Source of the DNA: Methylobacterium sp. WL119
GTDB lineage: Bacteria; Pseudomonadota; Alphaproteobacteria; Rhizobiales; Beijerinckiaceae
Direction: 5' to 3'
Assembly (NCBI RefSeq): GCF_008039875.1
Contig: NZ_VRUU01000017.1
Location: forward strand, 1 to 64,000
DNA length: 64,000 nucleotides
Under the pieces are notes generated by a model. It worked only from the letters and a program-made list of their open reading frames with translations, was not told the DNA's origin and did no database searches. This document shows, in pieces, positions 52,344 through 59,401 of this stretch; positions within the stretch are counted from its first letter, which is position 1; every line of letters begins with the position of its first letter. Made by a program: the position numbers and the translations under genes.

Positions 52344-52417
52344 GCGGGCGTAGTTCAGTGGTAGAACGTCAGCTTCCCAAGCTGAATATGCGGGTTCGAT
52401 TCCCGCCGCCCGCTCCA
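52344..52417 (+). tRNA. tRNA-Gly (CCC)
   Basis: 74 nt. The acceptor GCGGGCG pairs with CGCCCGC, then T and an encoded CCA. The D arm is GTAGTTCAGTGGTAGAAC, the anticodon stem TCAGC-TTCCCAA-GCTGA gives anticodon CCC, and the T arm is GCGGGTTCGATTCCCGC. Its 3' end abuts the mobile-element region and is the likely attachment site. Confidence 0.96.
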
Positions 52418-52431
52418 TTTACCTTCAAGCA

Positions 52432-52484
52432 CTTAGCTGGTTAACGCTAAGCCCCGACGGGCGGTGATACCAGTTTGATACCAG
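52432..52484. repeat. Inverted and direct repeats beside the tRNA (attachment-arm candidates)
   Basis: CTTAGC (52432-52437) and GCTAAG (52446-52451) form an inverted repeat. TGATACCAG occurs twice at 52465-52473 and 52476-52484. Such repeats close to a tRNA-borne att core can be integrase or excisionase arm sites. This is inference; the second copy of the att core is not in the window. Confidence 0.45.
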
Positions 52485-52526
52485 CCGCAGCCCTGTTGGG
52501 CCGCCCTTATGAGGCTGGTCGCCCTC

Positions 52527-52937
52527 TCATCCCGCCTCGGCGATGAACGCCCGCCACGCGGCCGGCACGGACGGGCCGTCGTCCATCGCGTCGCCTATCT
52601 CCAGCTGCATGTCGATGGCCTGCGCGGCCTCCGTGACCGCCTCGGCCGACATCGAGATCCCCGGCCGGCCCGGGACGATGGCCCGGCCGCGGACCATGCG
52701 CGCGTTCACGGTTTCCTGGGCGTCACCGGTCAGCCAGACCGCGAACACCGCGTCGACGCCGGCATGATCCCGCTCGGGATCGCCCCCGAGGCGGCTGCTT
52801 TCCAGGATCTTGGCGAGCCAAGTCGAGTCCGGGATTTCGGTGTCGTTCACTGTGATGGCCTCCGGGGACGGATTCCATTTCGAGTAACCGTAGGATCTTA
52901 CCTCCACGTAATCATTGCCCCCTATCCAGGGTGCCAT
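52527..52937 (-). CDS. Element hypothetical protein, 136 residues
   Basis: From ATG 52937. The sequence is mixed-strand with no obvious motif (YVEVRSYGYSKWNP, later AEAVTEAAQAIDMQLEIGDAM). It is the first gene inside the element from the tRNA side and points toward the tRNA. Its ATG shares two bases with the ATG of the divergent gene at 52936. No function proposed. Confidence 0.55.
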   Translation of the reverse strand: MAPWIGGNDYVEVRSYGYSKWNPSPEAITVNDTEIPDSTWLAKILESSRLGGDPERDHAGVDAVFAVWLTGDAQETVNARMVRGRAIVPGRPGISMSAEAVTEAAQAIDMQLEIGDAMDDGPSVPAAWRAFIAEAG

Positions 52938-53712
52938 GTCACTTTACCCCTGCGTGCCGATCTCCATGCGACCTCCTTTCTGGGAGGAGAATTTTTATTC
53001 GTATTGGACATCATCCGAGAGCAGGCAGCCCTGGCAAGTCGAGCGGGATGCACAGATCATGGAGTGCCGGCGGGCGGTCTCGACACCGTCGGACCTCCTG
53101 CGGCGCGGGATCGAGATGCGGCGATTGAAGGACGCGCTCGACCGCATGCCCCATCCGTCGTGGGGCAGCGCGCCCTGGATGTCCCGATCCGGTATCAGGG
53201 AGCGTACCTCGCTCCGTTACGTCGGGGACTACGTCGTCGAGCATCTGACCGCCGATGACCGCGCCCACCTCAGGCGCGAGATGATCTTGGCCGACGGAGA
53301 GAGGACCAATCTGTCCGCCTGGCATGACAGCCTGGGAAATTGCGGCATGAGCTCCGGCTGCGGCGGCGGGCGGAAACCGACCCAGGAGGACATGAAGGTC
53401 CTGGTCGAGGACCTGGCCGAGTTCCGCACGGATGAACGGTGCACGTCCGGTGAGTGGGGTTCGCTGATCGACGGTCTGTGCCGAACGAGGGAAGACGACG
53501 CCCGTATCCGCGGCCTGTTCGAGGAGGCCTCGGGCATCACGGACGAAATGCTGTGGGGCCTGAAGGAATCCGTGCAGGCGCACGAGAAGGCACGGGCGGC
53601 CATCGAGGCGCTCAACCAGCGGCGGGAAGAGCTCTACAAGGCGGGCACGGACGCGCCCCGGGCTCACATCAACTGGCGGCGGTTCCACCCGCACGGCGCG
53701 CCCGAGGCCTAG
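52936..53712 (+). CDS. Element hypothetical protein, 258 residues
   Basis: From ATG 52936 with weak AGGG; a start at 52966 (MRPPFWEENF) is also possible. Highly charged, helical C-terminal half (DEMLWGLKESVQAHEKARAAIEALNQRREEL). An antisense open frame of 297 residues overlaps it but is arginine- and proline-rich in the manner of shadow frames, so this strand is preferred. Its TAG lies inside the 3' end of the minus-strand gene at 53709. Confidence 0.5.
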   Translation: MSLYPCVPISMRPPFWEENFYSYWTSSESRQPWQVERDAQIMECRRAVSTPSDLLRRGIEMRRLKDALDRMPHPSWGSAPWMSRSGIRERTSLRYVGDYVVEHLTADDRAHLRREMILADGERTNLSAWHDSLGNCGMSSGCGGGRKPTQEDMKVLVEDLAEFRTDERCTSGEWGSLIDGLCRTREDDARIRGLFEEASGITDEMLWGLKESVQAHEKARAAIEALNQRREELYKAGTDAPRAHINWRRFHPHGAPEA

Positions 53713-54026
53713 AGCACGATGACCCCGCCGGGGAACGCCTTTCGGAAATCGATTGGCTCCCCGGCCGGCGGCTCCGTGCCGAAGACCGCGAGGTGCGCCC
53801 CGCGATTGACGGCACGCTGCTGATCGGGCGTCAGGGTAGCGGCCTGCACCGCGTTCCATTCGACGGTCAGGGCCGCGATCCCCGGCGTCAGAGCACCCTT
53901 CCACGGTTCAGGGTCGACCTTGTCGAAGATGACCGTTCGCGCCATGCCGCGGTCCGTTCGGATCTGCTCGGCTCGCCGATGGTCGTCGACGGTCCACCCG
54001 TTGGTGGTTATCTCGCGATTCGTCAT
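53709..54026 (-). CDS. Element hypothetical protein, 105 residues
   Basis: Distal gene of the minus-strand operon, from ATG 54026. Features: TTNGWTVDDHRRAEQI at the N-terminus and a later TLTPDQQRAVNRGAHLAVF. No family recognised. Ends four bases inside the convergent gene. Confidence 0.55.
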   Translation of the reverse strand: MTNREITTNGWTVDDHRRAEQIRTDRGMARTVIFDKVDPEPWKGALTPGIAALTVEWNAVQAATLTPDQQRAVNRGAHLAVFGTEPPAGEPIDFRKAFPGGVIVL

Positions 54027-54074
54027 GCTCAGGGCTCCCCTCGGTTCAGGATCTCGGTGACGCGTTGCTCAGCG

Positions 54075-54302
54075 TCATGTGAAGAACGACCATCCCTGGC
54101 TCGGGTCGTATGCCTCATCCTCTTCCGCGTCCGGCTGGAACCAGCCCAAATCATCCATCCGCGCCACCTCATCCGTCGTGAGTGGCGTGTCGGTGGCGCA
54201 GACGTTGAACTGGTACTGATCGGACCCGGACTTGTAGTCCGCGAGCTCAGTGAAGTGCTTTGCCAGGATGCCGAGTCCCTCGATGATGTTGGCGAGCATC
54301 AT
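54075..54302 (-). CDS. Element hypothetical protein, 75 residues
   Basis: ATG 54302 overlaps the preceding stop (ATGA). Acidic, with a C-terminal FQPDAEEDEAYDPSQGWSFF. Translational coupling to its upstream neighbour is the main support that it is real. Function unknown. Confidence 0.55.
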   Translation of the reverse strand: MMLANIIEGLGILAKHFTELADYKSGSDQYQFNVCATDTPLTTDEVARMDDLGWFQPDAEEDEAYDPSQGWSFFT

Positions 54303-54877
54303 GCCTGATTCTCCTTGCCCTGGAGGATCTCGGCGACGCGCTGCAGGTCGACGTAGCCGTCGATCAGCGTGAATGCCCGGCCGGTCGGGTTGAGATCCTC
54401 GTCCTGTTCTTCCTCCTGCAGGTCACCGAAATAGAGGGTGTCGTGCTTGGCGGATGCCTTGAACGCCTGGTGGATGGCGTCGACGGTCAGGGCGCGCCCG
54501 GGCGGAATCATCCGCTCGATCAGCACGCAATCCTCGGCCCGGTAGATCTCGTCGGCGCCGACGGCGAAGACCTGAGACGCGACGTCATCCCTGAAGATGA
54601 TCTCGGCCGGAGTCTGGTTCGGGTGGCCCCACCGTTCCGAGGTGATCCACCAGAACTCCCGCCGCTCGACGACAGGCGGCTTGGCGCGCTCGGCCTCCAG
54701 GGCCCTCACCGCGCAGGAACGGCAGCACCGGACGCGCTTCGCTCCAAAGGCCCTCCCGCCGCATACCTTGCAGGTGCCGACGTACCCCCCGGGGGACCAT
54801 CCGTGCGGTTGGAGATCGTCGGCCGTGTAGCCGTCGTCCGCATGATCCCCGTCCGTCATGCTCCATGCGTAGGTCAT
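54299..54877 (-). CDS. Element protein with a CxxC-CC-xxC zinc-ribbon-like motif, 192 residues
   Basis: Start ATG 54877 overlaps the upstream stop (54874-54876); an upstream ATG gives an artefactual extension. Near residue 36 the motif CKVCGGRAFGAKRVRCCRSC, a short zinc ribbon, is followed by WWITSERWGHPNQTP and an acidic EEEQDEDLNP. It could bind nucleic acid or protein through zinc. Function not known. Confidence 0.6.
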   Translation of the reverse strand: MTYAWSMTDGDHADDGYTADDLQPHGWSPGGYVGTCKVCGGRAFGAKRVRCCRSCAVRALEAERAKPPVVERREFWWITSERWGHPNQTPAEIIFRDDVASQVFAVGADEIYRAEDCVLIERMIPPGRALTVDAIHQAFKASAKHDTLYFGDLQEEEQDEDLNPTGRAFTLIDGYVDLQRVAEILQGKENQA

Positions 54878-55383
54878 GCTGCAGGTGGCCTCCCATGCCG
54901 GGCTGTGCCGTCGGGCCAATCCCAGCGGTGGTCGCAATCCGGCTCGAACTCGATGCCGACGATGGTGGCCTTCAGGCGGCGGACCTTCTCCCGAAACTGG
55001 TTGACCGCGTTCCTCTCCATACCGACGACGCCGGCAAGGTCGCTGAGGATCTCGTAGACCTGCCTGGAGGCCTCCTTCATCCGCTCCGGCTCGGTCATGG
55101 TCGTGGGATCAAGCTCGGGCGGAAGCACCTCCTCCAGCTTCGCCCGGCGGACTATCAGGGCGGTCAGCGAGGCGCCCACAGAGCCCTCCTTCCCGATGAC
55201 CTTCCAGTGTTCCGCGGCCTCAAGATGCGATGCCTCACCGACACCTTGGGTGTAGATCAGGACGACGTCTCCGATCTTGTGCCGATCCCAAGTCGCCTTG
55301 ACGAGAACGCCGCGACCGCGACCGGCCAGGGTATGCCAGTCGGTGGTCTTGACCCGGTAGGAATGCGTGGTGCGCTCAGCCAT
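54874..55383 (-). CDS. Element hypothetical protein, 169 residues
   Basis: ATG 55383, which overlaps the preceding stop at 55376. The N-terminal half (YRVKTTDWHTLAGRGRGVLVKATWDRHKIGDVVLIYTQG) resembles the small beta-barrel of ASCH/DUF3850-type domains, weakly. The second half is helical (SRQVYEILSDLAGVVGMERNAVNQFREKVRRLKATIVGIE) with an unusual Asp-rich C-terminus. Not assigned. Confidence 0.55.
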   Translation of the reverse strand: MAERTTHSYRVKTTDWHTLAGRGRGVLVKATWDRHKIGDVVLIYTQGVGEASHLEAAEHWKVIGKEGSVGASLTALIVRRAKLEEVLPPELDPTTMTEPERMKEASRQVYEILSDLAGVVGMERNAVNQFREKVRRLKATIVGIEFEPDCDHRWDWPDGTARHGRPPAA

Positions 55384-55735
55384 GCGCGGACCACACTGCT
55401 GGTAGGGCGGTATCTCGGGTGCGCTCAGATCCATCTGTCCAAGCCACGCCCCGAACCTCGGACAGGAACTCAGCGTGTCCGGCTGGCTTCGGCGTCAGAT
55501 TCGTCCAGAGCTCGTAGCGGTGGTGTCCGGTCGTGGGCTCATCCACGCGGACGATGTTCGCCCCGGGCCGAACGTGTTGGATGACCGCCCGCAGCGCCTT
55601 GGCATCCGCGGCGTGTCGGGCCCGCTCTATGTCGAGCTCGCAGAGGAGCTCCATCACCTGGTGGGCGAGCTCGTCCTTCGTGCGGTTCATGAGAGAGCGT
55701 CGGGTAATGCGGGAGGTGACCTCGAAGACGGGCAT
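55376..55735 (-). CDS. Element hypothetical protein, 119 residues
   Basis: ATG 55735 begins 2 bp after the RNA ligase stop. Helical N-terminus (RTKDELAHQVMELLCELDIERARHAADAKALRAVIQHV) with a coiled-coil look, then a small beta part. It may act with the ligase because of the tight coupling. Function unknown. Confidence 0.55.
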   Translation of the reverse strand: MPVFEVTSRITRRSLMNRTKDELAHQVMELLCELDIERARHAADAKALRAVIQHVRPGANIVRVDEPTTGHHRYELWTNLTPKPAGHAEFLSEVRGVAWTDGSERTRDTALPAVWSAHG

Positions 55736-55737
55736 GG

Positions 55738-56883
55738 TCAGGCGGCCTCATCGAGAGCGTTGTTGATCGCGTAGGACGGAACGTATCCGTCCAGCAGGTT
55801 CCCGTTCGGCCGGATCGTCCGAAGCATGGCCAGCCGTAGCTTCTCCCGGGCCTCGTCGGTGGTGGCCTTGCGGAAGGGAAAGAGGAACGGGCGGATCGGG
55901 TCGGGCACCTCGGACAGGCGCAGACCCAGCTCCTTATCCGAGAGGCCGGCAGCCAACTCCGCGGCAAGGCTCACGCCCGAGATCAGCTTGAGGTACCGGG
56001 CCTGCAGGACGACGGCGATCTGATCGAAGTCCGCCCAGAATTCCTCGGGCAGGTCCCGGCGCATCTCTTCGAGATCCCCGCCGGCGGCCATGACGTCCCA
56101 CACCGCCAGGGGCGTGCAGCGGCTGATCACGCCGTGGAGGCGCTTGTACTCGTCGCCCTTCACCTTGACCCTGGTGCCGTCGGCGAAGCGGATGACGAAG
56201 CCTTCCTTATCCCGGGGCAACGCCACGACCGTGGTGATCATCTCCGCGAGGGATATGAACGCATGGCGCTGGACGACCTTGAAGGCGAAGTGGCTCGCCT
56301 CCCCGAGATCCATGAGCTCGGCGAAGGGCACCTCGCGCCCGGACGCGTCGTAGGCTGCCAGCAGCGACAGGCCCGCCTCCGGGTACCGGACGACGATGAC
56401 GTTCTCCGGGTAGATGGCCTCGAACAGGTAGGTCGTCCCGGGCACCAGGGCCGAGGTGTCCATCGCGTCAAGACGCGCCTGCGCCCACACAGCCTGGGAG
56501 GAATCGAATGCCCCCTTGGTCGCGGTGCGCCACCGGCCGGAGCCAGCGTGGTGGAAGGCGATGATCAGGGAGCCGTCGAGCTTCTCGAACGCCTCGAACG
56601 GCAGATCCGGGACGACGGCGCCCCGCTCGCCGAGGTTGAAGAACTTCGGGAACGGCGTCGCGACGACGGCGCCGGCGTCGTAGTCCACGATCAGGCCGCG
56701 GGCGAGCAGCGAGTACCGGTCCCAGCCGTGGTCGTACACGCAGCGCTGCGTGTAGCAGTAGATGAGTAGCCCGGTCGCCCGGCACATCTTCCGGCTGACG
56801 AAGCCGGCGGCCCGCGCTTTCTCCAGGCCGTCGATCAGGTCGTTGAAGGCCATGGCACGGGCGGGGTGGATGATCGTCCGCAT
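55738..56883 (-). CDS. T4 Rnl1-type RNA ligase (RnlA family)
   Basis: 381 residues from ATG 56883 behind AGGGGAGG; longer in-frame extensions upstream are non-protein-like. Signatures of the covalent nucleotidyltransferase superfamily: motif I KLDGSL with Lys101 as the AMP-accepting lysine, TKGAF downstream, motif IV-like EGFVIRF (near 229) and motif V KVKGDEY. The segment ARGLIVDY then PFPKFFNLGE before motif I is diagnostic of the Rnl1 family, which repairs cleaved tRNA in phage infection. No partner PNKP (end-healing kinase/phosphatase) is visible. The gene is the third member of an eight-gene overlapping operon. This is the firmest enzymatic call in the element. Confidence 0.85.
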   Translation of the reverse strand: MRTIIHPARAMAFNDLIDGLEKARAAGFVSRKMCRATGLLIYCYTQRCVYDHGWDRYSLLARGLIVDYDAGAVVATPFPKFFNLGERGAVVPDLPFEAFEKLDGSLIIAFHHAGSGRWRTATKGAFDSSQAVWAQARLDAMDTSALVPGTTYLFEAIYPENVIVVRYPEAGLSLLAAYDASGREVPFAELMDLGEASHFAFKVVQRHAFISLAEMITTVVALPRDKEGFVIRFADGTRVKVKGDEYKRLHGVISRCTPLAVWDVMAAGGDLEEMRRDLPEEFWADFDQIAVVLQARYLKLISGVSLAAELAAGLSDKELGLRLSEVPDPIRPFLFPFRKATTDEAREKLRLAMLRTIRPNGNLLDGYVPSYAINNALDEAA

Positions 56884-56885
56884 GA

Positions 56886-57332
56886 TCAGGACCTCCCCTT
56901 CGCCGCGGCGGCGCGCTTGGCCGCACGGTTGATGCCCGGGGGAATCCGCATCGCGTTCGGGGTGACCTTCCCGCGCCGGATGCGGTCGGCGATCTTGCCC
57001 CAGGTCTTGAGCTCGTCGGGCGTCAGGCCCTCGGCCGGCGGCGGGGGCGTCGTGGTCGTCACGCCGCGCAGCACCGCGAGCTCGGACTCGGTGGCGACGC
57101 GGAGCCGGATGCCCGCGACCTTCACGGGCGGCCATGCCCGGGGACGGCTGTTGTCGGCCGGGGCGTTGAAGGCGCGCTCGATCTTGCCGACCTTGGGATC
57201 GGCGAGGATCTGGTCGAAGGTCGCCGCGTCCTCGACGTACATGCCGGGCGGCATCGAACCGGGCAGGACCGCTTTCGTAACGGGATCGAGATCGGAAGCC
57301 ACGTAGTGCGGCTTGAGCCAGGTCCTGCCCAT
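56886..57332 (-). CDS. Element hypothetical protein, 148 residues
   Basis: ATG 57332 shares one base with the upstream stop (TGATG). Composition is basic and proline-rich in the C-terminal half (PPPAEGLTPDELKTWGKIADRIRRGKVTPNAM, then KRAAKAAAKGR-type tail), as in nucleic-acid-associated proteins. N-terminal MGRTWLKPHYVASDLDPVTKAVLPG. It ends 2 bp before the RNA ligase start. Function unknown. Confidence 0.6.
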   Translation of the reverse strand: MGRTWLKPHYVASDLDPVTKAVLPGSMPPGMYVEDAATFDQILADPKVGKIERAFNAPADNSRPRAWPPVKVAGIRLRVATESELAVLRGVTTTTPPPPAEGLTPDELKTWGKIADRIRRGKVTPNAMRIPPGINRAAKRAAAAKGRS

Positions 57333-57661
57333 CACGCTGCCTCCTCGACGCGCTGAGGCGGGCACTTGGCCTCCTCGGAAGCGATGGTGATCTCGATGCC
57401 GTCGACCTCGACACCGAGAGCGGCGAGTTCCTGATCGAGATCGGCGATCCTGGTGCGAAGCTCGGCGCGCATGGCCCGGCGGACGGCCTCGACCATCTTG
57501 TCGTCGAACCGGTACCCGAACAGGGTCAGCGCCCCTCCGAAGGGGCCGTAGCTGTTGCCAGGCCCAATCGACGTCTCGCGCCCGATGTCGACGTATGCTG
57601 TGACCCAATCGCGACGGCGCTTAACCAGGTCGTTGGCGAGCGTGACTTCCGACAGCTTCAT
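57332..57661 (-). CDS. Element hypothetical protein, 109 residues
   Basis: First gene of the minus-strand operon. ATG 57661 is at the edge of the noncoding region. Contains DLVKRRRDWVTAYVDIGRETSIGPGNSYGPFGGALTLF and a C-terminal acidic helix (ELRTRIADLDQELAALGVEVDGIEITIASEEAK). No motif assigned. Confidence 0.6.
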   Translation of the reverse strand: MKLSEVTLANDLVKRRRDWVTAYVDIGRETSIGPGNSYGPFGGALTLFGYRFDDKMVEAVRRAMRAELRTRIADLDQELAALGVEVDGIEITIASEEAKCPPQRVEEAA

Positions 57662-58116
57662 GGCTTCCCCCCTCAGGAATCCGAAGGGGGTCCCCGCACC
57701 TGGCCGGGACCCCCTTCATCTCGGCCCACACCGGCAGACCCGAACGCCGCGTGGCGTATCCCCAGAAAATACACCCATCCGTCGATTCGGGGAGCGAACC
57801 TCGTTGACTTCGAACGAAACAAGCTCTTTGCTCACCTTCATCCCCGGCAACGGGGGCAAACCTCGCAAGCGCAGTTCACCGCGCCCATGGTTTTACGTCC
57901 CCCCCGCCGGCAGGGGGGCAACCCTTTGTTTAAGTCGTGGGCTAGTCCCCCGGGTTCACAGTTTCCTTCCCCCAATCACGGGGGGCACACCTTCGACAGG
58001 CCCTGGCATCCGCCGGGGCCTTCGTCGTTCTAGGTCTTGCGTCCGCACCGTGCCTGTTTATAACAGGCACACTAGCGCGTTGGATGAACCGGCGCGGTGG
58101 ATACGAGGGACCCACA
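57662..58116. other. 455-bp divergent noncoding region rich in C-run/G-run hairpins
   Basis: Between the RNA-ligase operon and the plus-strand operon. Four stem-loops: a perfect 12-bp stem 57683-57694/57706-57717 (loop CGCACCTGGCC); CCCCG/CGGGG with a GCAA loop (57842-57855); a CCCCCC/GGGGGG stem around GCCGGCA (57900-57918); and CCCCC/GGGGG around AATCAC (57969-57984). After the last three, a short GCAAACC/GCAACCC/GCACACC box follows on the plus strand. The array is unlike a terminator. It may be a structured leader for the minus operon. Confidence 0.6.
58037..58070 (+). promoter_or_regulatory. Promoter with overlapping 9-bp inverted repeat operator
   Basis: TTGCGT (58037-58042) and TATAAC (58059-58064) are 16 bp apart, a sigma70-type pair. 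The inverted repeat GTGCCTGTT (58050-58058), TAT, AACAGGCAC (58062-58070) overlaps the -10. A repressor bound here would block the gene starting at 58117. The XRE protein of the element is a candidate binder (inference). Confidence 0.6.
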
Positions 58117-58737
58117 ATGAACACTTACATCCGGATCGACACGCCGGCCTACGGCAGCATCTACGCCGTCGCCACCGAGGAGGAGGCCCTCGACCTCTTC
58201 GCCAAGGCCGCCGGCTACAGGGATTACGCCGAGCTCGCCGCCACCCTCGGCAAATCCGTCGAGGAGGCTCGGGACGAGCTCGTCATCTCTCGCGTCACGG
58301 CCGACGACATCGTGCGGGACATCGTCGAGGAGGGAATCGAGAACGAGGTCATGGATTCCTGGAAGGTCGATGAGATCGCCGAGTTGAACGGGCTCGACCG
58401 GGGACCGCTCGTCGCGGCGGCCGACGCCATGCAGACGCGGCGCATGCTCGAAAACTACAACGCCCAGTGCACGATCATCGCCCAGGATCGCGTCCGGCGC
58501 GCTTCCAGCCTCGATGAGGTCTACGCCGAACTTCTGTTGGTCCGCCGGTACTTCGGCGCCGACGGCCTGAGCAAGTGGCTGTATGATACCGGCAGCGGCG
58601 AGGTGCCGACCTTCGGCCCTGCACCTGTCGACGTGGGCAGTCTCATCTCCTGGGATGCCGAGCGGGTCATCGTCAGGGACGAGAATGCGCCCGACTTCTC
58701 GATCTGCATCGAGTCCCGGCTGGACGTCGCCGCCTGA
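58117..58737 (+). CDS. Element hypothetical protein, 206 residues
   Basis: ATG 58117 follows ACGAGGGA. Acidic, with TEEEALDLFAKAAGYRDYAELAATLGKSVEEARDEL near the start and FGADGLSKWLYDTGSGEVPTFG later. No motif recognised. First gene behind the palindromic promoter, so likely regulated by a repressor. Confidence 0.6.
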   Translation: MNTYIRIDTPAYGSIYAVATEEEALDLFAKAAGYRDYAELAATLGKSVEEARDELVISRVTADDIVRDIVEEGIENEVMDSWKVDEIAELNGLDRGPLVAAADAMQTRRMLENYNAQCTIIAQDRVRRASSLDEVYAELLLVRRYFGADGLSKWLYDTGSGEVPTFGPAPVDVGSLISWDAERVIVRDENAPDFSICIESRLDVAA

Positions 58738-58803
58738 TCCGATTGGACGATGAGCATTCCGGGGCGGGCCATGAGGCTCGCCCCTTTTCCGTTCGGAGGA
58801 CCC

Positions 58804-59322
58804 ATGAAGATCATCCTGAAATCCGTGCCCGATCAGGCCGAGGGGATAGCCGTCGGCACGCTCGACGGATTCCCACTCTACTATGTCGGCCGGACCGCTC
58901 ACGTGGACGGGCGGGCCCTGCAGCACGGCGATATCGCCGAGGCCATGATCGACGCCGTCGACTACGCGGCCGCGCAGGTCCTTGGGGGCGAGTGGTCGAA
59001 ACCGCTGGCTTTGGTCACCGGCCTGAACGCGCGGACGTGCAACCGCGACAGGATCAGGCAGTGGGGCCTGCCGCCGTGGGTCCTAGTCTTGCTGGGCAGG
59101 GCATCCGAGCATCGTCATGCCCGGGCGCTGGGCTTCATCCTGCAGGGCGCCGCCATGGTGTACCGCGATGTCGGTCCATTTTCCGATGAGGAGAAACGGG
59201 ACCGGATCGGGGAGATCACCGATCCACTTGCGTTCATGGCGAGCCTGTCGAAGACCGCCGACGAGATGGTCGCCTACGCCCGACGCGAGCGCGAAAAGGC
59301 GGCCGCCGCCCGGGGCGCGTAA
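58804..59322 (+). CDS. Element hypothetical protein, 172 residues
   Basis: ATG 58804 behind GGAGGA; an upstream ATG 58750 is less likely. Ends in a charged helix (AYARREREKAAAARGA). Middle region LVTGLNARTCNRDRIRQWGLPPWVLVLLGRASEHRHARALGFILQGAAMVYRD. Unassigned. Second gene of the plus-strand operon. Confidence 0.6.
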   Translation: MKIILKSVPDQAEGIAVGTLDGFPLYYVGRTAHVDGRALQHGDIAEAMIDAVDYAAAQVLGGEWSKPLALVTGLNARTCNRDRIRQWGLPPWVLVLLGRASEHRHARALGFILQGAAMVYRDVGPFSDEEKRDRIGEITDPLAFMASLSKTADEMVAYARREREKAAAARGA

Positions 59323-59401
59323 CCGAACCTTAAGACACGACCTCTAGTCTCGCCCACCTGCCGTCGGTCTTCACCGGCGGCCCGGACCAGGAATCCCGAT
59401 C

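Noticed and set aside
53011-53904. 297-residue minus-strand frame over the element gene at 52936
   Set aside because: Arg/Pro/Gly-rich shadow composition; the plus-strand reading looks more protein-like.
57842-57984. CRISPR-like array
   Set aside because: The repeats are imperfect hairpins, not identical direct repeats with regular spacers; no cas genes.
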